Source of the DNA: Coptis chinensis
Lineage: Eukaryota > Streptophyta > Magnoliopsida > Ranunculales > Ranunculaceae
DNA length: 64,000 nt
Direction of reading: 5' to 3'
NCBI GenBank assembly: GCA_015680905.1
Contig: CM027377.1
Location: 64,067,501-64,131,500, forward strand
Part shown: positions 1 through 11,425 of the stretch, one piece after another
Position numbering within the stretch: position 1 is the first letter of the stretch
Layout: every line of letters starts with the position of its first letter
Position numbers and translations under genes: made by a program
Notes under the pieces: generated by a model
Seen by the model: the letters and a program-made list of their open reading frames with translations, nothing else
Database searches by the model: none
Told to the model about the DNA's origin: nothing

Positions 1-920
1 AATTAGTTAATTAATTAGTTTTTCATATCTTGTTTTAGATCTAGTTTCATGTTTAATTAATTACTTTAGAACAAAGTAGATTATTAATTTAGTATTTGAA
101 TCATTGTTTTATTATTCATTAGATTAATAAAATAGTGTTCTTGGTAATCTAGTTTCATTTTCCATTTACTTATTTAGTTCAATTCTTAGATTCAATTATT
201 TGTCTTTATTAGATTGAATAGATTTTTGCATGTGTAGTTTCCATTTGAGTTTAAATAAGCAAAATTTCAATCTTTATATCATGTCTTGTTCGAATTTGAT
301 TGGGAATGATAGCGTGATGATTCTCGGCTAAACCTCCATTAGAGGGGGTTGAGAAGCCTTGATGAAAGCTTGATTCTGATTATCGTAGAGTCGTCGTAAT
401 TTCCTTTCCACTCTAGAAAGGATTAGTTCACCATGAGAATGGGTGTAATCGTTCACATGCTAGTTATGAATTGGTAGAAATGCCAAGTGTAATTAGGGAT
501 TAGGAATAACCAGATTGTTCTGCGAAGCAGTTCAATTCGGATTACCACGATTCGTTGTTAGTGGATTAAGTTGAGCTAAGGTGGAATCAATCCCCCTCTA
601 ACTCCTTATCATAGAATCAACGTAGTATTCCCATAGTTGTTTAAATAGTCGACTAGTTGCATCGTAGTCTAGTTATTATTTCGTAAATCTCTCATTAGAC
701 TTAGAGTAGAGTAATTAGACTAGAAAACACAGCATGCGGAAGGACTATAAGAGTGGAGCGAACTTCCTACTCCACTATATCTGTTCAATAGATCGAGAGT
801 AGAACAATCTTTGATAAATTTAGTCACGTAATATAAGTTTTAGTTTACTTACGTTTTGAGTTTCATCGTTCATTTCGTAGGTAAACTTTATCTTTGATAT
901 ATATCTTTTTATATTTATCA
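1..920 (+). mobile_element. Partial LTR of the A/B Ty3-like family (3' end)
   Basis: This stretch matches the LTRs of elements A and B over most of its length, including the shared block with GGCTAAACCTCCATTAGAGG near 328-347 and the shared tail around ACTTACGTTTTGAG. It ends in TTTATCA at 920, the family's LTR end. The start lies outside the window. No TGGCGCC primer site follows position 920, so it is a 3' LTR or a solo LTR rather than a 5' LTR. The tail is closer to element B than to A. Its TSD partner cannot be seen. Confidence 0.85.
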
Positions 921-1028
921 TCGTGGTTCTCGGTAATTTCACACATGTTTCTAGTCATTTATTCTATAATGATTTATTTGTTTATTATAATGATTTATTT
1001 AATTTTATTATTGTAATGACAACATTAT
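921..1028. other. Short AT-rich spacer, probably former intron
   Basis: These AT-rich bases lie between the LTR end and the first readable Ulp1-like exon. They contain repeated ATAATGATTTATTT blocks and nothing else I can name. The LTR element probably landed in an intron or upstream part of the Ulp1-like gene. Confidence 0.4.
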
Positions 1029-2287
1029 TTGTGTGATTTGTACAACGGATTGACCATTATTTTAGAAGAGAAGCAAATGCCCATAGAAAATAAGCTTTCT
1101 GCAGCACGACTGCAAATTGTAGGTAATTTAAAGACTCGTATCATCGGACTGGTTCGGCTTGACAATTTGGGGCCAGACTTGAGAAACTGCCGTGGGTTGA
1201 TGATAACGGTGAATGTTGAAGGAGTGCATTGGATCCTCATTGTCGTTAACTTTGTCACGTGGGGTGTTCAAATCTACGACTCATTAGAGAAGCCGAAGGA
1301 TGGTGCCAACTGGGTTCTTGACCCAACACCACGTTTAACTAAGTTGTTGATAGTGCTTCCGTACACACTTCTGAGCCTGGATAGTGGATGTATAGACATG
1401 GCCAAATTAGGTAGTCAGTGGAACCTGGAGTTTGCAAAATGCGCCAAACAGGATGACGACAACAATGTGGTGGCGTTCACCCTTTGCCTTTGCGGTGCCT
1501 ACTCTAAAATTTGCGCTTTGTCTTTGCAAAAAAAGGAGAACATATATCAGGAAAAGAATATCAAAGGACTTGTTAGAGTGTGGGGTTACTAAGGAAAAGT
1601 ATTGTCGGCGCCAAGGTGGTCGAGGTTTGGACTTTGATGCGGGAGATAAAATTGCTGATGTCAATGGTTTAGGTTTTAAAAATGATGTTGAAAAAACTCC
1701 TGATGTGAAGGGTCAAATATCTGAAGTCCAAATTGGACCGACTGTTGCTACAAAGGTGGAACAGGCTGACATGGTTGTTTAAATATGTACCAAACACTAT
1801 GTAGTAAATTATGTGGCAGTTCTAAGACATTTTGGGGTTCTCTTCTGACTTCTAACCATAATTTACGCAGGTGGCTTATGGGATTAAAACTGCATTGGTA
1901 ATGACTGTGGGGAGATCTTCAAAATATATTAATGTGTCACATATCATATTGTTATTATCGTAACACTTTATGTTCCCCTGTCGAGACAAGATACTTACAA
2001 TATTTAACACGATTTTGATTTTTTTTCTTAGGTTACTGATGGGAAAGTTCTGGGTCAGGAAGAATTTGTTGATCGTGGTACTGTGAGTTGCTCTGGGAGT
2101 TGCTCAGTTGAATCGGTGGAATAAATTCAGTGATCTGGAGGAGCAAGCTGCCGAATTATGTAATCAGAAGCTTCTAGAACATATGATTGTGGGTGGCCCA
2201 TTAATAAAGAGGAATTCCTCCATTGTTACCAGGAGAAATATGCCTTTGGAGCCCGCATTTTGCATTGATCCAAAATACCTTGCATAG
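1029..2287 (+). pseudogene. Ulp1/SENP-like cysteine protease relic (left copy)
   Basis: Conceptual translation gives the second half of a plant Ulp1-type (C48) protease domain. The catalytic-His region reads GVHWILIVVNF, about 65 residues into the readable frame, and is followed by IYDSLEKP. The catalytic Cys region (expected NCG) is shifted out of frame near 1455-1470, where the frame reads DDDNNVVAF. A further acidic and hydrophilic tail is encoded to about 1782. A likely intron ends at TTTCTTAG (acceptor at 2031), and a last exon runs to a TAG at 2285-2287. The N-terminal half, with the WLND motif seen in the right copy, is missing on the left, where the family LTR abuts. Such proteases remove SUMO-like modifiers, and plant genomes carry many transposon-borne copies. 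With the frame broken at the active site, I call it a pseudogene. Confidence 0.7.
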
Positions 2288-2299
2288 TTGTATTGGTGG

Positions 2300-3353
2300 T
2301 GATAGGGTCATACTAAAAGCATTACTTTTGTAATAACTCTAATTCTTAATTTATATTTTGAATGAGAATTATATGGTCAAATGTTATGCATATTATATAT
2401 GTTATTAGTTATATGCATGTGCCTAATACTTTATGTTGTAGATGATATGGTGTATGGTGACACATAGAAGATCATATCTTCAGTACCTTATAAAGTATAA
2501 GTAATCGTTCACAACCTAGATGGATTTGGACAAACCATTAGTACGGTTGTAGTATAATCTGGTATTAGTCTATCTTGACTATAGGATTACACTAGTACAC
2601 TTTGTGTGTATTGAACAGGACCAAGTGAGGTTGTTTCTCTTTATATTGACTATATAAGAGAACAAACGCCTCTGTTATTATGGATGCTTGTCCTCTTAAT
2701 CCGGATATAATAACGGGCACTTACGTGCATTGTATATTGCTTTAAATCATCAATGAGTGAGATTCATTTGTGAATCAACAAACTCGATGGATTGGATAAT
2801 GACATTGTATGTAAGGTGTATTGTTGATTATAGAAGGAATCCGTGTCCCGCAAGAGGTCGGGCTGATGATGTCCCCTTGAGGAGCTCATAAGGATTGTCA
2901 TGTAAACCCTGCAAGTGGATTTGATCCGACATGACAATGAGGTTGAGTGGTACTACTCAAGGAAATATGAAGTTGATTAATGTAGTTGTCAGTAACTTGA
3001 CTTAATCAACGGGCATTCGATATCTTAAACACGGGGAGATCAACGAGCATATAATATGGAGCCCATAAACGCTGACACGTAATTAGGGCGGTAGTGCAAC
3101 AATGGCCTTTAGTGAAATAAGCCATTTGTTGACGGACTTGGGGTGTGTGTTCTGGGCAAACATGGGAAGTTTAAGCCCGTCAGGAGGCCCAACCCTAATT
3201 TCTCCTCATGGTCCCTATTGTAGCCTATAAAAAGAAACCTCTTTCTCTGGCCGTTTTCTTCTTAGACATCACTCAAGTAAAAACTGATCCAATTCGGTTC
3301 TAAGGTTGTGAGAGAGAGAGAGAGGCCAAGTGAGAAAGAAGAGGTTGGAAGAT
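2300..3353 (+). mobile_element. Solo LTR, left part (split by element B)
   Basis: An LTR starts TGATAGGG at 2300 and resumes at 28,440, ending CCTACA at 28,636. GGTGG precedes it (2295-2299) and follows it (28,637-28,641), a perfect 5-bp TSD. After removing element B and one copy of its TSD the LTR is about 1251 bp. A TATA-like CCTATAAAAAG near 3225 supports the plus orientation. No internal region or second LTR is present, hence solo. A GA microsatellite lies at 3310-3324. The superfamily (copia or Ty3) cannot be decided from an LTR alone. Confidence 0.75.
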
Positions 3354-4874
3354 TGATAAAACATAAAAATGATAGTTTACCTACGAAATGAACAATAAAA
3401 CTCAAAACGTAAGTAAACTAAAACTATTTTATGTGCCTAAGATTTATCAAAGATTTCTACTCTCAATCCTATGAGATATAGTGGAGTAGATGATTCGTTC
3501 CACTCCTAGTCCTTCCGCATGTTGTGTTTTCTTGTCTAATTACTCTACTCTAAGTCTAATGAGAGATTTACGAAATGGCAACTAGACTACGATGCAACTA
3601 CCCACAAGATGCAACTAGTCAACTATTAGAACAACTATGGGAATGCTACGTCGATTCTATGATAAGGAGTTAGAGGGGGATTGATATATTCCACCTTAAC
3701 TCGACTTAATCCTACTAACGACGAATAAATTAAGTAATCCAAAATTGAATCGCTTGCAAGAACAACTGCAGTTACTCCTAATCCCTAATTACACATGGCA
3801 TTTCTACCAATTCATAACTAGCATGTGAACGATTACACCCATTCTCATGGTGAACTAATCATTTCTAGAGTGGAAATGAAATTACGACGACTCTACGATA
3901 ATCGGAATCAAGCTTTCATCAAGGCTTCTCAACCCCCTCAAATGGAGGTTTAGCCGAGAATCATCACGCTATCATTCCCAATGGAATTCAAACAAGACAT
4001 GATATAAAGATTTGAACTTTACTTGTTTAAACTCAATTCCAAACTACTCATGCAATAATTGAATTAAACTAATAATGACAAATAATTGAATCTAAGAATT
4101 GAACCAAATAAGTAAATGGAAATGAAACTAGATTATGGAGAACTAATTAACTTTATTTATCTAATGAATAGCAAGAACAATAGTTTAATACTAAATTTAA
4201 GGCAAGAATAAAAACTAATTAATTAATCTAAAACTAGATCTAGAACTAAGGTTTAATGGCTACTTTTCTTATCCTAACCTAATTTATTTTCTAACCTAAC
4301 TATCTACCATTAACAAAGAGTCAAGCTCTTGTTTTTATACTTTCAGATCCAAAAATCGTGCATGGGCTTGGATCCATGTTTTGGGCTAGAGAATCAGGCC
4401 CAAAACCCAATTCTTTCAGTCCAAAAAGGCCTCTTCAGCTGCAGTTGGCTTCAATAGACTTTTCGTCCACTTCTGCGCCTCTGATTGGGTCAAGACTTAG
4501 ACCATTGGAAAGCTCTTTCCGTGCTGGTCGTTTTGACAAAAGGTAGGTCCAATTCCGAGGTCTGAGTCCAATGATACGGCCTTCGGAAGTTATGCTAACT
4601 TTGTGTGCTGTTTCTTCCCGCGTTGACTTTTCAGCTTTTGGCCGGGATTTAGAAAGGCTTTGTCTTTTTGAATCTTGGCCTTTAATCACAGAACTCCTTA
4701 GTAACCGACCTTTGCTCCTTTATCTCGCTAAAGTGGCACATTTCTGCACATAATGGACTTTGAAGCCTGAAATGCATAAAACAATGTCGGTGTTAACTCT
4801 TAATTATTACTCACATAATTGGTCTACAAGTATGGTATTACGAGGGTTAAAACTACAGTTTTGGGCTCTTATCA
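3354..4874 (-). repeat. 3' LTR of element B
   Basis: On the minus strand it starts TGATAAGAGCCC (4874 downward) and ends in TTATCA at 3354. It is 1521 bp, against 1513 bp for the partner LTR at 26,922-28,434. The two are very similar by eye with scattered small changes, pointing to a fairly young insertion. Confidence 0.9.
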
Positions 4875-4892
4875 AACCACCCCCAAACAGCA
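4875..4892 (-). promoter_or_regulatory. Polypurine tract of element B
   Basis: Read on the minus strand, TTTGGGGGTGGTT directly abuts the 3' LTR start. This is the plus-strand DNA primer site expected next to a 3' LTR. A stem-loop with arms GCTTG/CAAGC and an AGGA loop lies just upstream, as in element A. Confidence 0.8.
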
Positions 4893-5009
4893 TTTTGCTT
4901 GTCCTCAAGCAAAGATGAGAAATTAGAATAAGTGACCAAAAATGGAGTTCTATCTACTCTCGTTTATTTTGAGTGCGATTGCATTGACCATATCTGACAA
5001 GGCCTTAAA

Positions 5010-5099
5010 CCACTAGGAATTCCCCTAGTGGGCCGAGTTCTAACCTCGTGAGAGTTTTCTAGTCAAGGTACTCACAAACTTCTTCTATACTACAACGAC
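5010..5099 (-). promoter_or_regulatory. Conserved hairpin and tRNA-Asp-like 15-mer near the 3' end of B
   Basis: Two conserved marks lie 135-225 bp inside the 3' LTR. Positions 5010-5031 form CCACTAGG-6 nt-CCTAGTGG, an 8-bp stem. Positions 5085-5099, read on the minus strand, are GTCGTTGTAGTATAG, identical to the first 15 nt of plant tRNA-Asp(GUC) as I recall it. Element A keeps both at the same spacing. The function is unknown. Confidence 0.55.
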
Positions 5100-6685
5100 T
5101 AAGAAATAAAACTATTGTTTCCTTATTCATGCTCTACTTAACTATACCTCTCACTAGCAATGCATATAGAGTAATCAAGTCGAAACCTAAGCTAATATAT
5201 GCATAATAATCAATCATCTACAATAAATATATATACAATGAGTAATACTATGAAATGCCTAGTAGGTTCGTTTCTGAAACTCGGGATAGCGTCCTTAAGT
5301 AGGTTTTCACAATAATAGTCAAGATACAACACTGTAATTTTTCCACTCAAGTTTTGCTACTCAAGTGTGCAGTGGGCACACTTTACCTTACAATCTCAAT
5401 GACAATAAAGAAGCTGGAGTCGATCAAACACATCTGCCACTTACTATCACACTAACTTATTCCTAATTGAGCTAGAGGTCTTTATTAGGTGTTGCGGGGA
5501 TTAGGAGATGGTTTAAGAAGGAAGGAAATGGATATTCAAAAAGGACAAGTCTGAGATAATAGAGTCTTCATATTACTAGAGAAAACCTTGTTATTTACTT
5601 TTGCTTCCACACTTTGTCTCCATCCTTAGCCATTTTTTTTTCTTCTTTTTCTTTGGCTTTTGACTCCTTTTATTCTATATTTTTTTTTTTGGAGTTTTTA
5701 TTTTATTTCTATTTTATTTTTCTTTTCTTTGGATGGAGACTTCTTTACTTTATTTTCTGAAGCAATTAACTAACTTTTGTTTACACAGGTTTTTCTCTTC
5801 TTCTTTCTTTCTCATTCTATTCTCAGACTTATTCTAGATTGGGTAGGTTGATTTTTATTTTTTTTATTTTGTGTTGTTTTTGTAACAGGGTAAAGGATTT
5901 GTGGTTTATAAAAGGCTAAAGAAAGGTTCAAAGGGGCGACTAGCGGAAAATAATTCATAGGTTTGAATTTCTGGCTATATCGATCCAAAGAGGCCTAAAT
6001 TCTCGCTTAGGATATGGCATAGTGATCAAGCAAGTGGACGTGTGATTTCTCTATCTGGATTTTACTTCTCCCTTGTGTCATTTCTCAAATGTTTCGCTCA
6101 TATAAGGCTTTAGGCTATATTCTCACAGGATTTGTAGAATAAGTACTCTAGCCTAGATTTCATAAACTTACTGCTAACAATCATAGATACTCATGTAATA
6201 TATATTTATAGATAGATGCAAAGATTATTACCTACATATTAACCTAAGTTTCTAAAAATTATTCTAATGCAAACGCTACGTGAGACTTCTATATTATTAA
6301 GAGCATAGAGAAGGAAAACAATACCAATATTCCTAAGTGTATAGCATAAACTTATTTATTTATATTTTTGAATTTTGAAATTTTGACTAGAAAACAAATG
6401 CATATTATACATATTTATATCCTAACAGATGCCTTAATTACACGTGTTTCTATGCCCCCAAACAAGAAGCATGTTTTGTCCTCAAAGCATTTAAATAAAG
6501 AGGGTAGAAAAATACCATGGAAACGCGTGAAATTCTGGAACATCTGCAAAACAAGGTTAAAACATACTAATATAAAAACTGACGCAACTCTATAAGAGTT
6601 CCACCCATTATGGGGTTAACAAGAATCAAATTGCTTGGGACATAAGCGGACACTAACTAGAATTAAAACTTACCTTATCTCCCGC
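5100..6685 (-). other. Non-coding 3' region of element B
   Basis: About 1.6 kb with no convincing ORF, corresponding to 18,683-20,325 of element A. It holds T-rich tracts on the plus strand (5630-5900), matching A's poly(A) runs. An internal G-tract follows ORF Y: TTGTTTGGGGGCAT on the minus strand, 6453-6466. Confidence 0.6.
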
Positions 6686-7615
6686 TTATTCATCATCTCC
6701 TTTCATCATCTTCTTCTATAAAGAAGTGAGGTCCCTCGCGATCTGCCATGCCATGATAATTTGCCGGGCTTCCGCCATTTATCATCTATTATTGCTAACC
6801 TATTAAAGCCACTTAATGCGACGAGGGTGTAGGGTGCAACCTGATGAGGTTGTATCCTCCACCCTTGCCAAGTCATTGCGCGGAAAGATCAAATAATACT
6901 ATTGGTGGGTCGCATGCGATTAATCGGCCGTAATCCAATCCGTGAAACGTGTACAAAAAATAAGAAAGAAACATAGCATAATACGGGAAATTAGAACAGG
7001 CATAAGAAGATACTTATGCCTCATGCTATGGGCTTGTGCTAAACTTGACATCAAGGTTCGGGGAAGGTCATGGTACATACGTCCCGTGGCTAAAGCAAGG
7101 AAGACGCTGCAAGTGGCATCATTCACAGAAGAAAAACGCTATTCCCCTAAAATATTTAGCATGATCCAAAACATAACAGTTCTTATGTTCATGGACAGGC
7201 TACCAAAGGCGACGTTATAGTCCCCTTGGTCCTCGATATGGAAAATGCCTGCCCCATACGACTCATGCAAAAACTCATAAGTGTAGACATACATATTATC
7301 TACCCAATAGCACCATGGGTCTTGTATTTCAGCGGGCATAGCAAGTCCAAGAACAAATGCTAGCAAGAACCTGGTAATTTCTATTGGTTCATTATCAATG
7401 TTGATGGAGAACACTTGTTCTCCATCTGGTCTCTCAAAGAAAATGCAGTTATCGTAAAAATAAGATGCTAGTGTTGGAGAATAAAGTGCATCAGGTCTTA
7501 CCATAAGCGGTTCCCAGCCTACGTATGTGATCGCCTTGCGAAACCAAGCACCATAAGTAGTGCTTTGGAACAAATCTTCGAAAGACTGTTCCGGTATCAA
7601 CGTAGGAGATGTCAT
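6686..7615 (-). pseudogene. ORF Y of element B (unknown retroelement protein)
   Basis: The ATG at 7615-7613 begins MTSPTLIPEQSF, and the homologous frame ends at TAA 6688-6686, 310 codons in all. It aligns with ORF Y of element A (17,754-18,682) almost without length change, so it belongs to the family and not to captured noise. One premature TAG near 7141-7139 replaces the TGG codon that A keeps in its GEWRF segment. The protein is rich in aromatic and hydrophobic residues (ending MFWIMLNILGE before the stop) and has no zinc finger, YxDD or DDE motif. A TATA-like CCTATATAAACTT lies about 360 bp upstream (near 7967-7979, minus strand), also conserved in A. I do not recognise a family with certainty. 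It could be an envelope-like or accessory ORF such as those found downstream of pol in Athila-type elements. Confidence 0.6.
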
Positions 7616-8510
7616 CTCAAAATTACGCTCTGGAATAGCTGCGAATGACCCGGGAACAACCCACAGAAAACTGGAATTTTTCTGGTCCACGGATGTCAGG
7701 GGCGAGGGCGCTCCACTTGGGCGCGAGTGCGCTCTGATGATTTTGGAATTCCAGTGTTAAGCGAAGTCGCTCAACCAAACTTAAAAAGTCGCTCTGTACA
7801 AAATTCTAACAAATGTGTGTAGAGCGAGTGTCCTCCTGCAGAAGCGCGAGTGCGCCGAGGTCTTGAAGATCGAAAAATGAGACTAAACGCGGGAAAGCGT
7901 GGGGAGTGAAAGGTGAGTGATGGAAGTTAGGTGTAGTATGGGTTGTGAGTGTAGAATGAATGAAGTTTATATAGGTTTTAAGTTGCTAAAACGGATCGGA
8001 AAAGTTGCCAAAAAGTTTTTGGCGGGTTTAGGAAATACTAAAATTTCCAAACCGAAAGCGGAAACAACTCATTTTCTTGATTCTAAAACAAACCTAGTAT
8101 CTTTTAGGTTGAATTTAGGATAGAATCTACCTATTTTATCGAGATTTCATCCTACCACGATACTTATTCATAGATATGCCTAATCGGCCATATTTTTACC
8201 CTGACTCCGCAATAACTTCTAAAAACGAGGGTCATATAAAACTCATGCTGGAATAGATAACACCACCCCTAAACAATTTGAGAAGGTGGGATCAATATTA
8301 AACAACCACGCACAATAAAAATAACCACATTATATTAAAATTGGCATTAAATGCCCTTTTACTACAAAATCCAAATTACGGAATTAAAACTTACATTAAA
8401 ATAACTAACAATAATAAAACTACAAATAAAAAACATCAAACTATACTATCCCTAACCACGTCGGTACTGGTAGCGGAGGGCACACGCTCAAGAGATGGCT
8501 CCCGAGGCTC
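7616..8510 (-). other. Spacer between ORF X and ORF Y of B, with internal G-tract
   Basis: This matches 16,916-17,753 of element A. It contains a second polypurine-like tract (minus strand TTGTTTAGGGGTGGTG, about 8259-8274). The TATA-like sequence and a leader for ORF Y follow. No other coding sequence is evident. Confidence 0.5.
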
Positions 8511-9507
8511 GATGGGCCAAAGACACCATTAGATCTTTTCGGCAAGAACGCCGTGCCGTGCCTCGATGGTGTGTCCTCGGAAGGAGAATCCCCGTGAAGT
8601 GGGAAACGTGCAAAAGCATGTCGGCCGGGCGGGCTTGAGCTTCTAGCTCGTCCTTATCTGTTCCCACGCTCATCCTCTCGCTGGGTACGGATCTCGAAGT
8701 TATGATGGATAGTAGCCTGTCGAGTCCGGAGGTCTTCGCAGATAGTGTTGAGTGAACGCATGCCACGATGAATCACAGCCATGCGTTCTGCATCTGACCA
8801 ACACCTCTCCAAGGCATCAGCATCAAAACAAGTCAAGTCCTCCTCATCCTCCGAGGCATTCTCATTTCCACCATCCTCCTCATCCTCTTCCCTATCCTCA
8901 GGCAACCTCCAAACTCGTTGGACACAATCCTTATAGATACGAGGATTTCGGTGCTGGGTGAGGTAAATCCTATCAGATGCCGAAGCTGCTCTCAACTTCA
9001 GCATGATCTTGGTTATCAACATAGGGAGAGGTGCAATAGACTTCCCTACTCCCCTAATCATGTTAAGCATAAACTCCAAGATATAGAACTTCGTATACGC
9101 TCCCGAGTATCCATAAAATGTGGAGGCAGATTCGGACCGATGTCGTGACCTTCTCCTTTCCTAGGGCGTTTGACCAATCCACTCGAGCTGCAGCCCGGCT
9201 GGTTGGTTCTAAGGATGCTGGCGAACACAATGCGAAGCTCTCGCATTGTAGTTCCCTTCGAATGCTTGTCACATTCATCAACAAGCTCTACCCCATTATA
9301 TTGGGACTCTGTAATGTGGCATCGGATGGATTCTAGGCGGAATGCCTAGAATCTCACCAACAACCCAGCCGATTACTTCCTTCCTCCTCTTCGCCACCAT
9401 AACAAAATTCTACTCCTCCAACAACTCCCTCGTGTTATAGAACCGTTGGGACTAAGTCTCCGTGGTAAAAGGCTTCGGTCGAAAGTACCACAAGCTATTC
9501 AGGTCTC
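8511..9507 (-). pseudogene. ORF X of element B, 3' part (cut by element A)
   Basis: This is the continuation of ORF X after the insertion of element A. The minus-strand frames are homologous to 15,850-16,915 in A. Readable blocks include VVGEILGIPPRI near 9350, and a 141-codon run (9079-8654) with MEFMLNMIRG, an acidic stretch (REEDEEDGG) and a hydrophilic tail ending QREDERGNR. Several frameshifts separate the blocks. The family resembles the 'putative plant transposon protein' type often seen in plant Ty3 elements. That assignment is by general appearance and should be treated as tentative. Its 5' end is at 21,940-22,024. Confidence 0.6.
9503..9507. repeat. TSD of element A (left copy)
   Basis: GTCTC here and at 21,935-21,939 flank element A. 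The bases belong to ORF X of element B, so A landed in B's coding sequence. The left LTR starts GATAAG and seems to have lost its first T. Confidence 0.85.
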
Positions 9508-10891
9508 GATAAGAGCCCAAAACTGTAGTTTTAACCCTTAATAATCATCTTTGTTAGACCAATTATGTGAATAATAAGTAAGAGTTAACACCGACACGCG
9601 TTTTTATGCATTTCGGGCTTCAAAGTCCATTATGTGCGAAATGTACCACTTTAGCGAGATCTGAGGAGCAAAAGTCGATTAGAACTTCCAAAGCCGTATC
9701 TTTGGACTCAGACCTCGAATTGGGCATACCTTCTGTCAAAACGACCGGCTCGGAAAGAGCTTTGTAATGGTCCAAGCCTTGACCCAATCAGAGGAGCAGA
9801 AGTGGACGAAAAGTCTGTGGAAGTCAACTGCAGCTGAAGAGGCCTTTTGGATTTGAAAGAATTGGGTTTTGGGCCGATTCTCCGCCCAAACCCCGGCTCC
9901 AAGCCCATGCACGAATTTTGGATCTGAATGTATAAGAACAAAAGCTTAAGTCTTTGTTAATGGTAGATTAATTAGTAGAGAATTAGGGTTCATAGCTTAG
10001 AATAGAAAGTAGCCATTAAAATAGCTTCTAGATCTAGATTTAATTGTTTTCTTTAATTAGTTTCAAATCCCTTATTAGATTAAACCTTTGAATCTTGTTC
10101 TTCATTTGATTAGATCAATAAAGTAGTATTCTTTATCCATTTCGATTTTGTCAATTCCAATTCTAGATCTAATTTCAATTCATGTCCTTAGTTCAATTTA
10201 GTCATTAAATTAGATTTCATTATTGTTTAATTAAATAAATTTCAATGCTTTATATTATGTTTAGTTTTAATATAAATGGAAATGATTATGGAATGATTCA
10301 AGGCTAAACCTCCATTAGAGGGGGTTGTGAAGCCTTGATGAAAGCTTGATTCGATTATCGTGAAATTAGTCGCCAGATTTTCTATTCCACTCTAGAAATG
10401 ATTAGTTCACCATGAGAATGGGTTTAATTGTTCACATGCTAGTTATGAATTGGTAGAAATGCCATGTATAATTAGGGATTAGGAATAACCAATTGTCCTG
10501 CAAAGCAGTTCAATTCGGATTACGACGATTCGTCGTTAGTGGATTAAGTTGAGTTATGGTGGAATCAATCCCCTCTAACTCCTTATCATAGAATCAACGT
10601 AGCATTCCCTTAGTATTCTGATAACCGACTAGTTGCATCTTGTGGGTAGTTGCATCGTAGTATAATTCCCTTCGTAAAACTCTCATAGACTTAAAAACGA
10701 CTAGTTAGATTAGAAAACATCCATGCTAGAGCACTAGGAGTGGAACGAATCTATCTACTCCCCTATATCTCATAGAATTGAGAGTAGAATAATCTTTGAT
10801 AAACCACTTATTAGATTAAGTTTAGTTTTACTTGCGTTGGTAAGTTTCATCGATTTATCTCGTAGGTAAAACTAGTCATTTGAATTTATCA
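9508..10891 (+). repeat. 5' LTR of element A
   Basis: It starts GATAAGAGCCC and ends TTTATCA. The middle is nearly identical to the 3' LTR, but about 90 bp at the 3' end (10,800-10,891) differ clearly from 21,850-21,934. Several early differences are CTG in the 3' LTR against CCG here (for example near 9880-9900). Confidence 0.9.
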
Positions 10892-10893
10892 AA

Positions 10894-10909
10894 TGGCGCC
10901 GCTGCCATC
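10894..10909 (+). promoter_or_regulatory. Primer binding site, tRNA-Asp type
   Basis: TGGCGCCGCTGCCATC begins 2 nt after the LTR. It is complementary to the 3' end of plant tRNA-Asp(GUC), whose complement starts TGGCGCCGTTGCC, with one mismatch in the first 13 bases. Minus-strand DNA synthesis would start here. Element B has TTGCGCCGCTGCC at 26,919-26,907 on the minus strand. Confidence 0.8.
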
Positions 10910-11425
10910 TTAGTTGCACTTTAGCATTGTTTTCATAATAGAATTAGTAATTTTTAAGTCCCATTTCACCCACCCACCCTTGTTTGATTCATACCGTGGT
11001 TGCCGTTTCAGTTTTGGAAAATTTCGAGAAAACGCTGAAGGCACGCTTCAAAGAGAGCGCCGACCCCGCTATCTTCTTGGACTTTCGTTTATACATTGGC
11101 CAGCGCTTCAAAGAGAGCGCGACCCAGCTATCTTCTTGGAGCTCGACTTTGCCTTTGAAGCGCCTATATATAGAGCGCCAGCGCCGCTTCTCTGAAATTC
11201 CGGGATTTCCACGGTTTGATTTGAACTTCGAGTTGTCAAGTTTTTCAGTGTTCTATTCTCTTATATACACCGAACACGCGTAAACAAGACGCTATTCATA
11301 AGCGAAGCAAGGGCCTAATCAGGTATTCCTTTCTTCCACACCTCGCATCTCCTGTTAGAGGTTTATACTAGTATATCGAATTGTTTGGAGTGTTGCATGT
11401 GTAGTTAAGCTCGACTTAGTCTTGC
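10910..11425 (+). other. Untranslated leader of element A
   Basis: About 0.5 kb between primer site and gag start. It contains two near-identical CGCTTCAAAGAGAGCGC blocks (11,045 and 11,103) and a TATATATAG near 11,165. The AGAGCGC palindromes might form leader structure. No coding sequence is apparent. Confidence 0.45.

Noticed and set aside
8338..8540. Plus-strand 63-codon frame in the ORF X to ORF Y spacer of B
   Set aside because: Low-complexity Asn/Thr/Lys frame in AT-rich DNA, with no counterpart in element A.
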